Under the pieces are notes generated by a model that saw nothing but the letters and a program-made list of their open reading frames with translations, did no database searches and was not told where the DNA came from. From contig CM030715.1 of assembly GCA_017979445.1 (NCBI GenBank), positions 6,936,187 to 7,000,186 of the forward strand: 64,000 nucleotides of DNA, given 5' to 3'. Source of the DNA: Akebia trifoliata (lineage: Eukaryota > Streptophyta > Magnoliopsida > Ranunculales > Lardizabalaceae). The position numbers and the translations under genes were made by a program. Positions within the stretch are counted from its first letter, which is position 1; every line of letters begins with the position of its first letter. Below, piece after piece: positions 1 through 12,600 of the stretch.

Positions 1-164
1 TGGGGGATATTTGTGCAAAAGCATAGGCTGCTTTCTCATAGACTGGCCAGTCATTCAAAAGAGTTAATTGGATGCAGGTGGAGGATTTCCTTTTCATTGG
101 GTGGGAATGATTCACAATTAGTCCTTATTACTTCAACCTTCTAAATGAGTGCAATAATGAAATT

Positions 165-265
165 AAATAGAAGGTGTGGGTGAAGACTTTACCCGAGGTA
201 CAAACTTGGTAAGTTGGTAAAGTCTGTTGACCAGACCTAGGATCAAAACCACACCTTCGCTCTTA
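165..265 (+). mobile_element. tRNA-derived SINE-like repeat
   Basis: It contains a box A-like taagttggtaaag and a box B-like aggatcaaaacc, followed by cacaccttcg. The same layout recurs at 41760-41850, which supports a SINE family. The surrounding 1-560 shows no exon that I can defend. Confidence 0.5.
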
Positions 266-560
266 TACCTATAAAAACATAATCTTTTCCCCATTTTTGG
301 AGCAAAGAGACATTCAGTGGACATAGTTACATGTTTCTTCATAATAAACAAAATCAATTGTAATTTATTTATGTTAAATAAACCCCAAAATTTTGACTTG
401 CATAAAATTTTCAGCAAGACAAAGGAATCTCTAATCTGCATGATTGTTTCTTTGGTTTGGGTATGCTTGGTAGTATTAGCCTGAAGTCTAGCTGTTTTTG
501 CTCCTACCTGGCATATTTTTGAAGTGGATAATGCATTTATTTGGAGCATTATCCACACAG

Positions 561-674
561 ATTATTTGTTCGTCTGTGTCACTTTCGTCAGCTGGAATGA
601 ATATATGTAGCTCTAGCTCTTATGATCTTCTAATTCCATTCACACTAAGTCAAAGGATTTTTATTCTCTACCAG
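561..674 (+). CDS. ZFYVE26-like gene, exon a
   Basis: The acceptor is ..ccacacag and the donor CAG|gttcgt. The frame ends ..[11 protein letters not shown] in phase 0 and joins the next exon cleanly. The 5' boundary is the least certain part, because the open frame extends back to about 498. Confidence 0.6.
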
Positions 675-3600
675 GTTCGTACAAATTTTATACACTGATA
701 GTTGTATTTCATATATGTATCTTGGTAGGATGCAGGATATTGAACTTATGCACATGCGTTATGCTCTGGAATCTGCTGTTCTTGCTTTAGGAGGCATGGA
801 AAAGAGTATGTTTGATGAAGATCAAAATCATCACTGTATGGCATTATATCATCTGAAAGACTTGCAGAACCATTTCGAGGCTATCAGCAATATTCCACGC
901 AAGGTTAGTGGCTTACTATTTGCAGTCTCTAGAAGTGTTGTTATTTATACAGTTATACAGTGCCATTCTTCTTGTTAAGGTTATGCGATTTCCCACGATA
1001 TTCATTCCTGAATAGAGCAAAGCCAAGTTGCATGACACTAGCATTTGAGCAAACCTTTGAAATACTTAGATGTACCAGGTTGAGAAGTGGAAGGCGTTGG
1101 TCTTGTATTATAATATGGAAGAATTTTAAATTTAGATTGATATCCTTTCACTTGCTCTCTCTCTCTCTCTCTCATCCATGATAAAAATATTCTTGGTGTG
1201 CTAGCCTGTGATTTATTGTCAATCAATCAACTAAATAGTGAACATACTTGCAGATATTTATGGTGAACATGGTTATCTCACTTTTACATATGGATGAAAT
1301 CTCCCTGAATTTGACACAATGTGCCTCATCCGGCAGCTATTCTGAAGCGCAATGCACATCTACTTTGGAAAAAACTGATATCACTACATGGGAGGGGGGA
1401 AACAAAATGGTGATGTCTTTTACGGGGCTGCTACTTGAGATATTACATCACAATTTACCATCAGTTGGGTTTGATCAAGATCATATGTTGAACAGTTGTA
1501 TAACTACTGAGGGAAGACAGGCTTTGGATTGGAGAATTTCTAATGCTAAACATTTCATTGAAGATTGGGAATGGCGTTTGTCTATTTTGCAGCGTCTTCT
1601 TCCATTATCTGAACGACAATGGAGTTGGAGGGAGGCCCTGACAATACTACGTGCTGCTCCCTCCAAATTGTTGAATTTGTGAGTTCAAATGCTCCTCTTA
1701 AACTTCCTACAATGAATATCTCTTTTCTCCAGTTTCTGATTTGTGATTTTTTTTTCCTCAATACTATTCTTATATAGAATGAACTAAATGATAGGTTTAG
1801 TGTTGTTGATATTGAAGGCCAATGTATTGAACTTTTTTTTTTTTTTTTTTCTGTTTGTTGGGCCATCTGGAAAGTGAGGAATAATCACATTTTCATTGGG
1901 AAGTAGCTAGAATCTATTGGTGTCAAAGTTCAAAGCAAAGGACACACATGCTTTGATACTAAGGATGATGTCATCAATCTTGTTCTCATAAAAAATTCTC
2001 TTATTCCACTCTTTCCACTTTCTAGATACCCCTGCAGACTTCAAACTGATCCATTCTCTGAAAGATCCTACAATGAGCAAATTTTTTTCAAAAGTACTCA
2101 ATTTAAGATTTAATAAATTCCTGCTTGAGCTACTCAGGACTAGTCTCGCTTAGCTTCACTAGTAAGCAAGCCATTGATTCTTGAATAATGAATTAATGAT
2201 TGGGGCTGTCCTTGTGTGAAAGGGGTGAGGAGTGTCTTGGCTTTTAATTGCTGCTAAAATCTTTCTCATTTGGTGCTTTGAATGAAGCAATGGATTCACC
2301 CATAAAAATGAGTGCAAATATTTGACTCTTAACGTGTAAATTAGAGGGTGATTGATAATTCCTCTCTCTGTTGTCAAAAGCTACGCCTATGCCCTGCTTT
2401 GCCTGCCTAGACCATCCAAGCCAAGCGCCTAGGCCTTACCCGCTTAAAGCGGGGTTTCAAAACCCGGGGTTAAAATGATAATTTTATGAAATAATTTTGT
2501 ATAAATTGTGTTTTAAAGGGTATTTACGTAATTTTAAATATAAATGGTGTCTAAAATGTTTAGCTAATTTGTGAGGTGTCATAGATTAAAAAAACTAGTA
2601 GTGGCATGTGCAAACGCACATAAATTACAAACTTTAGGTTTTATGAATGATTAGAATTTCTTCAAAAAATCATTTTTTAAAATTTTAAATTGATAATCTT
2701 ATATTTCCATCTTTTATCATTTAATATATTATAAAGGTCTTTGTGTAATTTAAAGTATTAACTAAGGCTACTTTAAAGATAACATAATAAAAGGATATTT
2801 CTATTATTTGAAAAATGTAAAAACTAACAAATGTGGTTATAGGGTCGTGGGATTGTAATTTTATTCATTTTGACAAAGATGACCTTGATAATAATAACTT
2901 AGATGTAAAGTTGGGGAGATTTGTTGTCTTCCAAATTTTGGCATGAACAAACACCTATTAAGCCTTATCTTATTATAACAATAAAGATGAGGGGCATCAA
3001 ATTACTTCAAAATTTGCGGTTACATTGTTTTCATTTTTTTTACATATTAGCCGTGTTAACGTACAAGTTTGCTTAGTTATTGGAAACTTAGTATTATCTT
3101 GGTAATGACATTTACATTATTTTTTGCTCTTATTTGTATGGTCTTTACTACATATAAAAAATTGAAACAACAAATTTTTTTGTCGCTTAATCCCTACCTG
3201 GGGGCTTAGGCCCCAAGGGCGTCCACTGCTTAGGCCCCACTCAACGCTTTTAACAACCTTGGTTCCTCTATTGGCTTTATTCAAAGTAGAAGTCAATTGT
3301 GATTTTTCTATGAGGGAGAGATGGTCAACTGTCAAAATTTTGTTCAAAGCAGTGTCCATACAAAATGTGCCCTAACATTTGATGATAAGGTCAATACATA
3401 GTCTATATTAGGGGATAGATACATTTAAGCTGATTTACAGTTGCAATAAATTATTCCCTCCATATTCCTATATAAATGTTGGATAAGTAAGATTCTATGC
3501 TCTATAGATGATGTACTAATGGATGTCAAATTGAACGTTTGGTTTTAATGACAAACAAGTATGGGGTGGTGTATTATGGCGAACCCCATTGTTTTGTGTT

Positions 3601-6600
3601 GATCCAGTGAAGCATCAATAATGCATTCACAACTTACAAATATGATAACAATTCTATTTTGTGTCATGTTTGGAAAACTGTAAACACTTGAAGTTGTTAA
3701 GTAAACAATTAACATAGAAATAGTAATTTTTGTATGTAATGAATTTTTACTTAGCTCTAGTTAAGAACCCCTCAACTTTGCAAGCTCTGAGCTGTGGACT
3801 ATTTAGAGGAGTAGCTTTAGGGGCTGAAGTGAGTGTCTTGGCTTTTCAGGTATTTCCAATTCTGATCTCATTGTTCAAGGCATAAAGTAACAATTGAAGA
3901 TTAGAGAGAAAAAGTTATTAGATTGATTAGCCCTAATTAGGATATATAAGTATTACATAAGAGAAAGAAGTGAAAAGACTAAACTAACCCTACAGACTTA
4001 TTTAACACTCCCCCTCAAGTTGGTGCGTGGATATCAACAATGTCCAACTTGGACAAGACATCTTCAAAGGAGGTTTTACTAACACCTTTAGTAAGAACAT
4101 CAGCAAGTTGTTGAGAGGTAGGGACAAAGGGAGTACAAATCTGTCCAGAAACTATTTTTTCTCTAATGAAATGACGATCAACTTCTATGTGCTTCGTTTC
4201 TGTCATGCTGAACTGGATTTGCAGCTATGTTAATAGCTGATTTATTATCGCAATATAGTAAGAAGGGGACCGGCACAGGAAGACATAAATCAGCTAGTAA
4301 GATTTTGAGCCACAACAACTCACATATTCCAAGTGCCATGGCTCTGTATTCTGACTCAGCACTTGATCGAGAAACCACATCCTGCTTCTTACTACGCCAA
4401 GTTACCAAGTTACCACCAACTTTAGTACAATACCCAGAAGTAGACCGTCTATCAGTCACTGAACCAGCATAATCTGCATCTGTCCGTGCCTCAATGCGAA
4501 GATGACCATGATTGTTGAATAAAATACCTCGACCAGGACATCCCTTAAGGTATCTAATAATACGATAAACAACAGTAAGATGAGATGTTCGAGGCGAGTG
4601 CATAAACTGACTTACAACACTAATAGCATAGGCAATGTCGGGGCGAGTCATAGACAAGTAGATCAATTTTCCCACAAGACGCTGATATTGGCCAATATCG
4701 GACACACACTCCTCCTCAGAATCAGCCAACCTGTGATTCTGCTCAATAGGAGTATCAGCTGGATGAGATCCAAGCTGACCAGAGGCACTGAGTAAGTCAA
4801 GAACATACTTACGCTGAGAAATAAATATACCAGACTGGGACCGGACAACCTCAATACCCAGAAAATAGCGAAGATGTCCAAGGTCCTTAATCTCAAATTG
4901 ACGTCCTAAGTAAGTTTTGACCTCGGTAAGGCCATCGGCATCATCTCCAGTAAGAACAATATCATCCACATACACAATCAGAGCAACAGTTTTGCCTCGG
5001 GAGTGACGCAAGAACAATGTATGATTAGCAGAACTCTGATGGAAACCAAACTGATGCATGGCCTTAGTGAAGTGCTCAGACCAAGCACGAGAAGACTGCT
5101 TCAGACCATAAAGAGATCGGCAAAGACGACAAACATGTGCAGGAGAAGCAGAAGAAAGAAACCCAGGAGGTTGGACCATATAGACTTCTTCTTGAAGATC
5201 ACCATTGAGAAAAGCATTCTTGACATCTAACTGAAAAAGAGGCCATCCTCGGATAACAACAACAGAAAGGAGAACGCGAATGGTGGTCATCTTGGCAACC
5301 GGAGCAAAAGTTTCCTGATAATCAATCCCATAAGTTTGAGCATAACCTTTGGCCACCAGACGGGCCTTATAACGAGCAATGGAACCATCCGGATTATGCT
5401 TAAGCGTGAATACCCAACGACAACCCACAGCTTTCCTTCCAGATGGAAGATGCACAATTTCCCAAGTTTGAGTCTTTTCAAGAGCAGTCAACTCATCAAT
5501 CATAGCTGCGCGCCACTCAGGATGAGCAATAGCATCTGCAATAGTGTAGGAAGAGAAACAGCAGAAACAGAAGCAAGAAAATTCCGATAGGAGGGTGATA
5601 GTGCAGAGTCAGATATATAATTTGAAATGGGATAAGTACAAGTGCGCTTACCCTTACGAGTGGCAATAGGACGATCAACACAGGGAACAGATAGAGGCGG
5701 AGCTGGAGGCGAGCTGGTCGGACATAGAAGTGATGGTAGTATCACGTGGACGTCGAGTGTAAACCTGCAATGGAGGAGAGGACGAACTGACGGGGGGTGG
5801 AGAGGGAGGAACAGGCAGGGGAAGGGGAAATAAAGAAGGAAAATGATCATCAGGTGAATCTAGAGGAAACCACTCAGATTGAATGCCAACGGGCCCATTA
5901 TAGTAAGGAGTATGCTCAAAAAAAGAAACATCGCGAGAAATGAAACGTCGTCGAGAAGGAGGATGGTAACAACGGTATCCTTTCTGGGTAGAGGAATAAC
6001 CCAAAAAGATACATTTGACGGCCTTAGGGTCAAGTTTAGAACGATTTTGATCAAGAATTTGAACAAAACAGACACACCCAAAAACATGCGGAGGAAGTGG
6101 AAACACGGGACGATCTGGAGAGAGCTTAGAGAGGGGTGTGACAAACTGAAGAACACTGGAGGGGGTCCAATTAATAAGGTAAACAGTAGTAAGAACTGCA
6201 TCAGCCCAATAGGATTGGGGCACGTTCATGCCAATCGAAATGGCACGGGCTAACTCTAGAATATGGCGATTTTTTCTTTCTGATCGGCCGTTTTGCTGAG
6301 AGGTTTTAACATTGGACATTTGATGCTTAATGCCAGACTCGAAACAAAGTTTCAAGACCTCACTATAAGTGTACTCAGTACCATGATCAGAACGGAAGGT
6401 CTTGATGGTACGACCAAATTGGGTTTGAACCATAGCAAAAAATTGCTTAAAGATCCCATAAACCTCACTCTTGTGTTTCATAAGATAAACCCAAGTGGTA
6501 CGACTGTGATCATCAATGAACAAGACAAAATAGCGAAAACCAAGAGTGGATATGACGGGGGAAGGACCCCACACATCAGAATGAATTAAGTCAAACATAG

Positions 6601-9600
6601 CAGGTGTAGTAGGATTCATACTAATAGGATAAGAAGAACGCACATGTTTAGCTAATTGACAAGTTTCACAAGAAAAATCAAGCACATTGTTATTATTAAA
6701 TAAATTAGGGAACATGTGTTTCAAATATCCAAAAGAAATATGGCCGAAGCGTAAATGCCAACGCATTACAAGAGCCTTATTAGATTGACTACTAATACTA
6801 CTAAGCTGAAGAACAGAATGGGTGCTAGGGGAATCGGGAACATCCAAGAGATACAATCCATTCACTTCACGTCCAGTGCCAATCGTCCTCTTCGACTCCA
6901 GATCCTGAAAGGCACAATGAGAAGAATAAAAGGTTACACTACAGTTCAAATTTTTGGTAAGACTACTAACGGATACCAGGTTAGTAGTAAGTTGAGGAAC
7001 ATGTAGTGTGTTAGTTAAGGATAAAGAGGATGTAACAGGTAAAAGACCTTGACCAGCTATGGAAGACAAAGAACCATCAGCTAGGCGAACCTTGCGATGA
7101 CCAGAGCAAACACTATAGGTTTGAAATAGGGAGGACATACCGGTCATGTTATCTGAGGCACCAGAATCAATGATCCATGGTGAGGAAGTGGTGGAAACAC
7201 TGTGTGCAGATGCAAAGGTACCTGAGTGAGCAAAGGTAGAAACCGGTTGAGATGAAGTCTCTATCTGATTGAAGAATTTTCTGAACTTGTCAAGCTCGGC
7301 TTGGGATAGAGATACCGAGTCTGATGAGGATGTAGTAACTGAAAGAGGTGTTGAATCAGTAGTCGACTGAGAAACTATATGAGCTGAGGATCGTTGAGAC
7401 TGTTTACGTTGTTGATTAGGATGACCATGAAGTGCATAACATCGAGCCTTCACATGACCTAACTTGCCACAATGATCACACTTATGTCGTTGACGAGTAG
7501 GCATAGACCCACTGGGGGGTTGTGTAGAAGATAAGCGAGTAAACATAGCAGAATGATCCCCTGAAGAATGAGGTAGGACAGCTGCACGACGACTCTCATC
7601 CGCTAAGCATATGAATAAGAAGTCTGTAGCGACGCAAAAGGATCCATACCCAATAAATGAACTCGCTCATACTCAAATTCGTCCCGGAGACCTGCTAGAA
7701 ACTGAAAAACCCGATTCTTATCCATAATTGACGAATATAATATCTCATCAAGGGGGTCCTTCCAAGCATAGGATGAGGAATAGAAAGTCAGCTATTCTCA
7801 CCGAGCACGTAGTTGTGAGATATAAGTGGTAACTGAAGAGTCTCTTTGGGAAAGACGAGAAATCTCACGCTCCAAATTGAAGATTCTGACATTATTCTGA
7901 CGTTGTGAGTAAATACTCTTTGCGGAATCCCATATCTGTTTTGCTGTAGAGGAAAACATAAAACCAGCCGCAATGTGTGGTTGCATAGAAGTAACCAACC
8001 AAGAACGGACCATAGAATCATTAACAAACCAATGGGAGTAAGAACTGTCAGTCTGTGCAGGTTGTTTGTTTGTCCCAGTGAGGTAGCCGATTTTCCCTTT
8101 TCCACCAATGAACATTTCAACTGATCTTGCACAAAGGAGATAATTAGGACCATCTAATTTTACGGTAGTGATCTGAATACCTGGAAAATCGTTGAGTTAG
8201 AGGGAAGACCACCCGATCCATTACTATTACCAGTGATTGAGGAAGAAGACGTCTCGGAAGCCATCAAAGATTAGATGTGCTTTAGTTTGAAAAAGAAACT
8301 GATCGCAAGCACCCTAAAGGTGGCAATACACGATCGTAAGAGGCGTGGAAGATGATTAAACACTGTTGTATGTGACCCAAACAACCATCAAATCAATGGT
8401 AGGACACCAAGGAGTGGTTCTGCCGTTGTCGTAGGCCTCAACTAGTGGTCCAGGTGCTGTTATGTGCCCCAGAACTTCCCAAACAGCAACCTGCTGTTGA
8501 TGTTCCCCACTAAGGATGGCCTGACAGCCACAAAAAACTAGCAACTGTCATTGCTGCAGCCTCTTAAACAGCACCTGCTGTTACCGCAGCTCAATAACCA
8601 GCCAACTGCTGTTGTCGCAGCCCACCAGACATGCACCTGCTGTTGCCGCAGCCCACTAAACAGCCAACTGCTGTTGCTGCAACCCAAGAAACAGCATCTG
8701 GAGTGATCGCAGCCTCCCGAGAATAAATCTGCAATGATCGCAGCCTCCAAAATAAGGTCTGCTGTGATCGTAAACCACAAACTGCACCTCTGCAGTGATT
8801 GTAGGTGTTTGCAGCCTCCAACACAGGGTCTGCTGTGATCGTGAGACCCAACTGCACCTCTGCAGTTGCTGTGGAAGTTAAACAGCATTGCTGCTGCTGT
8901 CGTGGAAGTCAAACAGCACTTCTACTGCTGTCGTGGAAATCAAACAGCACTGCTGCTGCTATCGTGGAAGCCAAACAACACTTCTGCTGCTGTCGTGAAT
9001 GACAAACAGCACCTCTGCTGTTATCGTTGATGACAAACCAACACTATACTATCATGCTGTTGTTATTGTTAACTCCAAACAACAACCTTGCTGATAGAAC
9101 AGCCTGATCACAGGCTTCAAACAGATCTAGAACCCCTATCGCATGATGCGATTAGGTGTAGAGTGGAGGAAAACCCCCGTAGGGGTGATGGGGATTGAAG
9201 ACGAGAAGTGTGGAGGTGATTTAAGAAGGAGGAAGATGATGAAGGTGTAGCAGACGAAGCAGTAGTTGAGATCGAGAGAGCCTTGCTCTGATACCAAATT
9301 GAAGATTAGAGAGAAAAAGTTATTAGATTGATTAGCCCTAATTAGGCTATATAAGTATTACATAAGAGAAAGAAGTGAAAAGACTAAACTAACCCTACAG
9401 ACTTATTTAACAGTAACATTGATTGATTCTGAATTATACCATCAAGGGAACAACTCCTCCACGCCCTGCCAAACTCCCCCTTTATTTCTAGAAGATTGAT
9501 GAGGACCCTACAACCCTATGTATTGCCTTGGTATCTTGTTGGAATGGGACATCTTGAATATGGTGGGCCCGGGTACAGAACAAGTCTTTGTACCAAGGAA

Positions 9601-12600
9601 GAAACTGGAGTATAATTTACTTAATTGATAAATTAATCTTCTTAGTTTAGACTGTAGTTTTCATATATATATATGATCAAATTGTTGGAATGTAATGTGC
9701 ACACCAAAATGGTTCTATGTTTGTTCTCAAGAAGCTTTGAGCTTGAGGGGGAGAGAAAATCAAATATTTATGTTTGTATATATGTGATGCATGGACAAGT
9801 TTGTTTTTTGTTGTAATTTCTCATTAGATGTATAATGTATTCTTCCGTTATAATTACGTCTAATGGTTTTTTGTATAAAAAGGCCCTAACTACACTAAAA
9901 GAAGTAGGCAACGTCAAGCCTACGTGCGCCACTATCAATTCAATAGGCCCTGACTGTGCTACACTTGCTATAAGGCCTACCATACTGGGCTTCAGAGCCG
10001 TAGCTTATCTCTAATCCTTCTTCTCCTGAGCCCCTATGACAGAACTAAGGAAATGAAATGGAGAGAGCCACTTTAGTGTCTTTAACAAAACCTTTTAAAA
10101 GCCCGTTTATGAAGCCTAGAACAAACCTTAGAGCCCGCTTAGGTCCTTAGGAAGACTGAACTAGAGAGCGGGCCTTGAACAGCTGAACGTCCAAACCAGC
10201 AATCGTAGGAGCATGTGCTCACTAGTTGTTTTAAATGATCTCTCAGCTCAGAAAGGAGTGGCAATGTATAAACTTCATTACTGATCCAGGAGAACTACCT
10301 TTAGGAACGGAGGCAAGGTAGCCATGCAGGGTCGACCAAATCTTTCCATCTCCATCTACTTAGTAGTCAACCCACTTTCATGCCCTTCATGAGACAGACC
10401 GGATAAACTTCCTATTTACTCATCAGATGTATAATGTATTCTCCAGGTATAGTCATGTATAATGGTTTTTGGTTATTATACAGTTGCATGCAAAGAGCGA
10501 AGTTTGATATCGGAGAAGAGGCTGTACATCGATTTTCCTTACCTCCCGAAGATAAAGCAACTCTTGAACTTGCTGAATGGGTTGATAGTACTTTTAGAAG
10601 AGTATCGGTACTTTTCAAACTGGCTATCCTATTCATATTTGATTTATGCTTTAGTAGGACCATGTTTTCATATTTCATTAGACATCATATTTCATGGCAT
10701 TATTTTGTGCAAATGTCAGTCATTAGCCATCATCTAAACTTATCTTTAGCCACGAGTCTTGTAGGATTCATATATTTAAATTTTCATGCCCAAATGGTTT
10801 TCATGGAATTGGGACTAAGTTTTTCTTGCATTTCCTTTCCAGGTGGAAGATTCAGTATCTCGTGTTGCACATGGAACTTCTAATGCTGTACATGAATTAG
10901 ATTTTGCATCATTACGTTCCCAATTGGGCCCATTACCTGCAGTAGGTGTTCTCACTATGTTTATTTATTGGGGTGGGGGTTCCATAATTGTATGCTGACA
11001 TGCAGATTCTCTTGGCAGATTCTTCTCTGCATTGATGTTGCTGCAACTTCTGCAAGGTCTGTGGATATGTCGAAACAGCTTTTAGACCAGGCAAGAATAA
11101 TTCTTACCCAATTAGTCAACTCATCCTGACCTTAACTGAATCCGGTAATTTATTTTCTCATGTACTTTCAGACCAAGTCTCAATAGCACTGAGATTTCTA
11201 AGTTCTCATCAAGGTATTGGTTTTTGTGTCTACTTCGGTCAGTTTGGAAATTGAAATATGTCGTCTAAGTATTTCGATCAGTGTAAAAATCAATACAATT
11301 TTCATGAAAATTATGGAAATATTGAGAAAAAATTCATTGGAAATATAGGAAAGGATAAAATAGACAAGAAAACATACTCATAAGTCATTAAATCACAATA
11401 CGTAACCATATTTAGTGTGTAAATGAAGATCATCAGCATTCCACTACATGTTTGAACAAGTGTTTTAGAGTCCAATTCGCAAAGAAAAAAAAAGGATATT
11501 CTACATGGAAATGGGAATACTTATGTCACATTAACTACTAATTTCTTAATATGTAAGTTATTTGCTTAAATGGAAAATTATTTAAGTATTACTACATTCA
11601 CGCATTATTATACATTTTTATTTTTTTATTTTTAAGTATGTATGAATCAATTACTAATATATCCAGCTAATTATATGCATAGCTTTTATCAACGTGCTAA
11701 TATGCATACATTATGAAAAAGCATACGGTGATTTAACATCTCCCCTCCTTTCTATCAAAGTTAGATATATACCCGTGTTTTCAAACTGTCTACATGCATC
11801 TATTACACAGGCCTCATTGACCTTTACAAAAAGGGAAAAAAAACACAAAGATTTAGAACCACCCCTCCTCCCCCTCCCCCCTCTTTTATTGATATTGGAT
11901 ATATACCCTTGTTTTATTTTTTCAAATTGACGAAACATGCTTCTTTTGTCCCCGATTTTCGAAGACTAATACTAATACTCATAAGAAAAGAGTTAGACTA
12001 GCCTAACTTATCTTAGTAAGGGTCTTTGAGTTCACATGGGTTCCCACAATCACGATCCAACACCACGATCCTTGATCTAGATTTCATGGAAAATCTCCTA
12101 TTAAAAACAAAAAAAAAATCATAAAATGTCTGTTTTGGGCTTGAGACAAGGTGTTGAAAATGGATGGCTACCGAACTCCCAAATTTAAAATTAAAGTTCT
12201 ACGGTGAAAAATAAATTTTTCTAATTTTTTTTTCCTTTCAAAGTTCTCACAATTTTTTCCTCTATATGATGTAGTATCATGTTTTTGGATGCCACAAGGT
12301 GATGCGGTCAAGAAACTTTACTTAGTAAGGAAAGTGTTTATCAATGAAAAATGACTTAAGAACCCTCACCTTCCATATCAATTCAACTTACTTTTTGGGG
12401 AAATAGTCAATGATTTAGCATTCTCCCACCCTACCCCACCGATTTCAATCAATGGTAGAGATACCCTTGTGTGTTGCATGCCTTGCAGGGACCCCATTGA
12501 ACTTAATTTTTTTTTTTTTTTCTGATGATTTAACCCCTGACGTATTGATCGATATTAGAGATAATCCCTGTGTTTTTTCAAATTGACAACATGCATTCAT

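Larger units (their letters stand above)
3892..9412 (-). mobile_element. Ty1/Copia LTR retrotransposon 1 (young, 5.5 kb)
   Basis: The LTRs are 116 bp each (3892-4007 and 9297-9412) and differ at one base. The target duplication is GTAAC (3887-3891, 9413-9417). On the minus strand the order is LTR, PBS complementary to initiator Met tRNA, repeat-rich leader, gag, protease, integrase, RT, RNase H, polypurine tract, LTR, which is the Copia order. Pol is largely open, but gag and two pol joints are frameshifted, so it is probably non-autonomous now. It lies antisense to the host gene inside an intron. Confidence 0.95.

Noticed and set aside
163..558. 131-codon minus-strand frame at the left edge
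   Set aside because: It overlaps a SINE-like repeat and an exon on the other strand and shows no family resemblance.
736..903. NHHC as a FYVE finger
   Set aside because: No flanking CxxC pairs or basic RHHCR patch; the region is a helical segment.
8538..8912. Open frames over the 31-bp array (CGGC/GLRQQQ-type peptides)
   Set aside because: They are translations of the tandem repeat in several frames; the unit length is not a multiple of 3.
8440..9075. CRISPR-like regular array
   Set aside because: The period is constant but there are no identical repeats separated by unique spacers; the whole unit drifts, it lies in a retrotransposon leader, and the DNA is plant nuclear.
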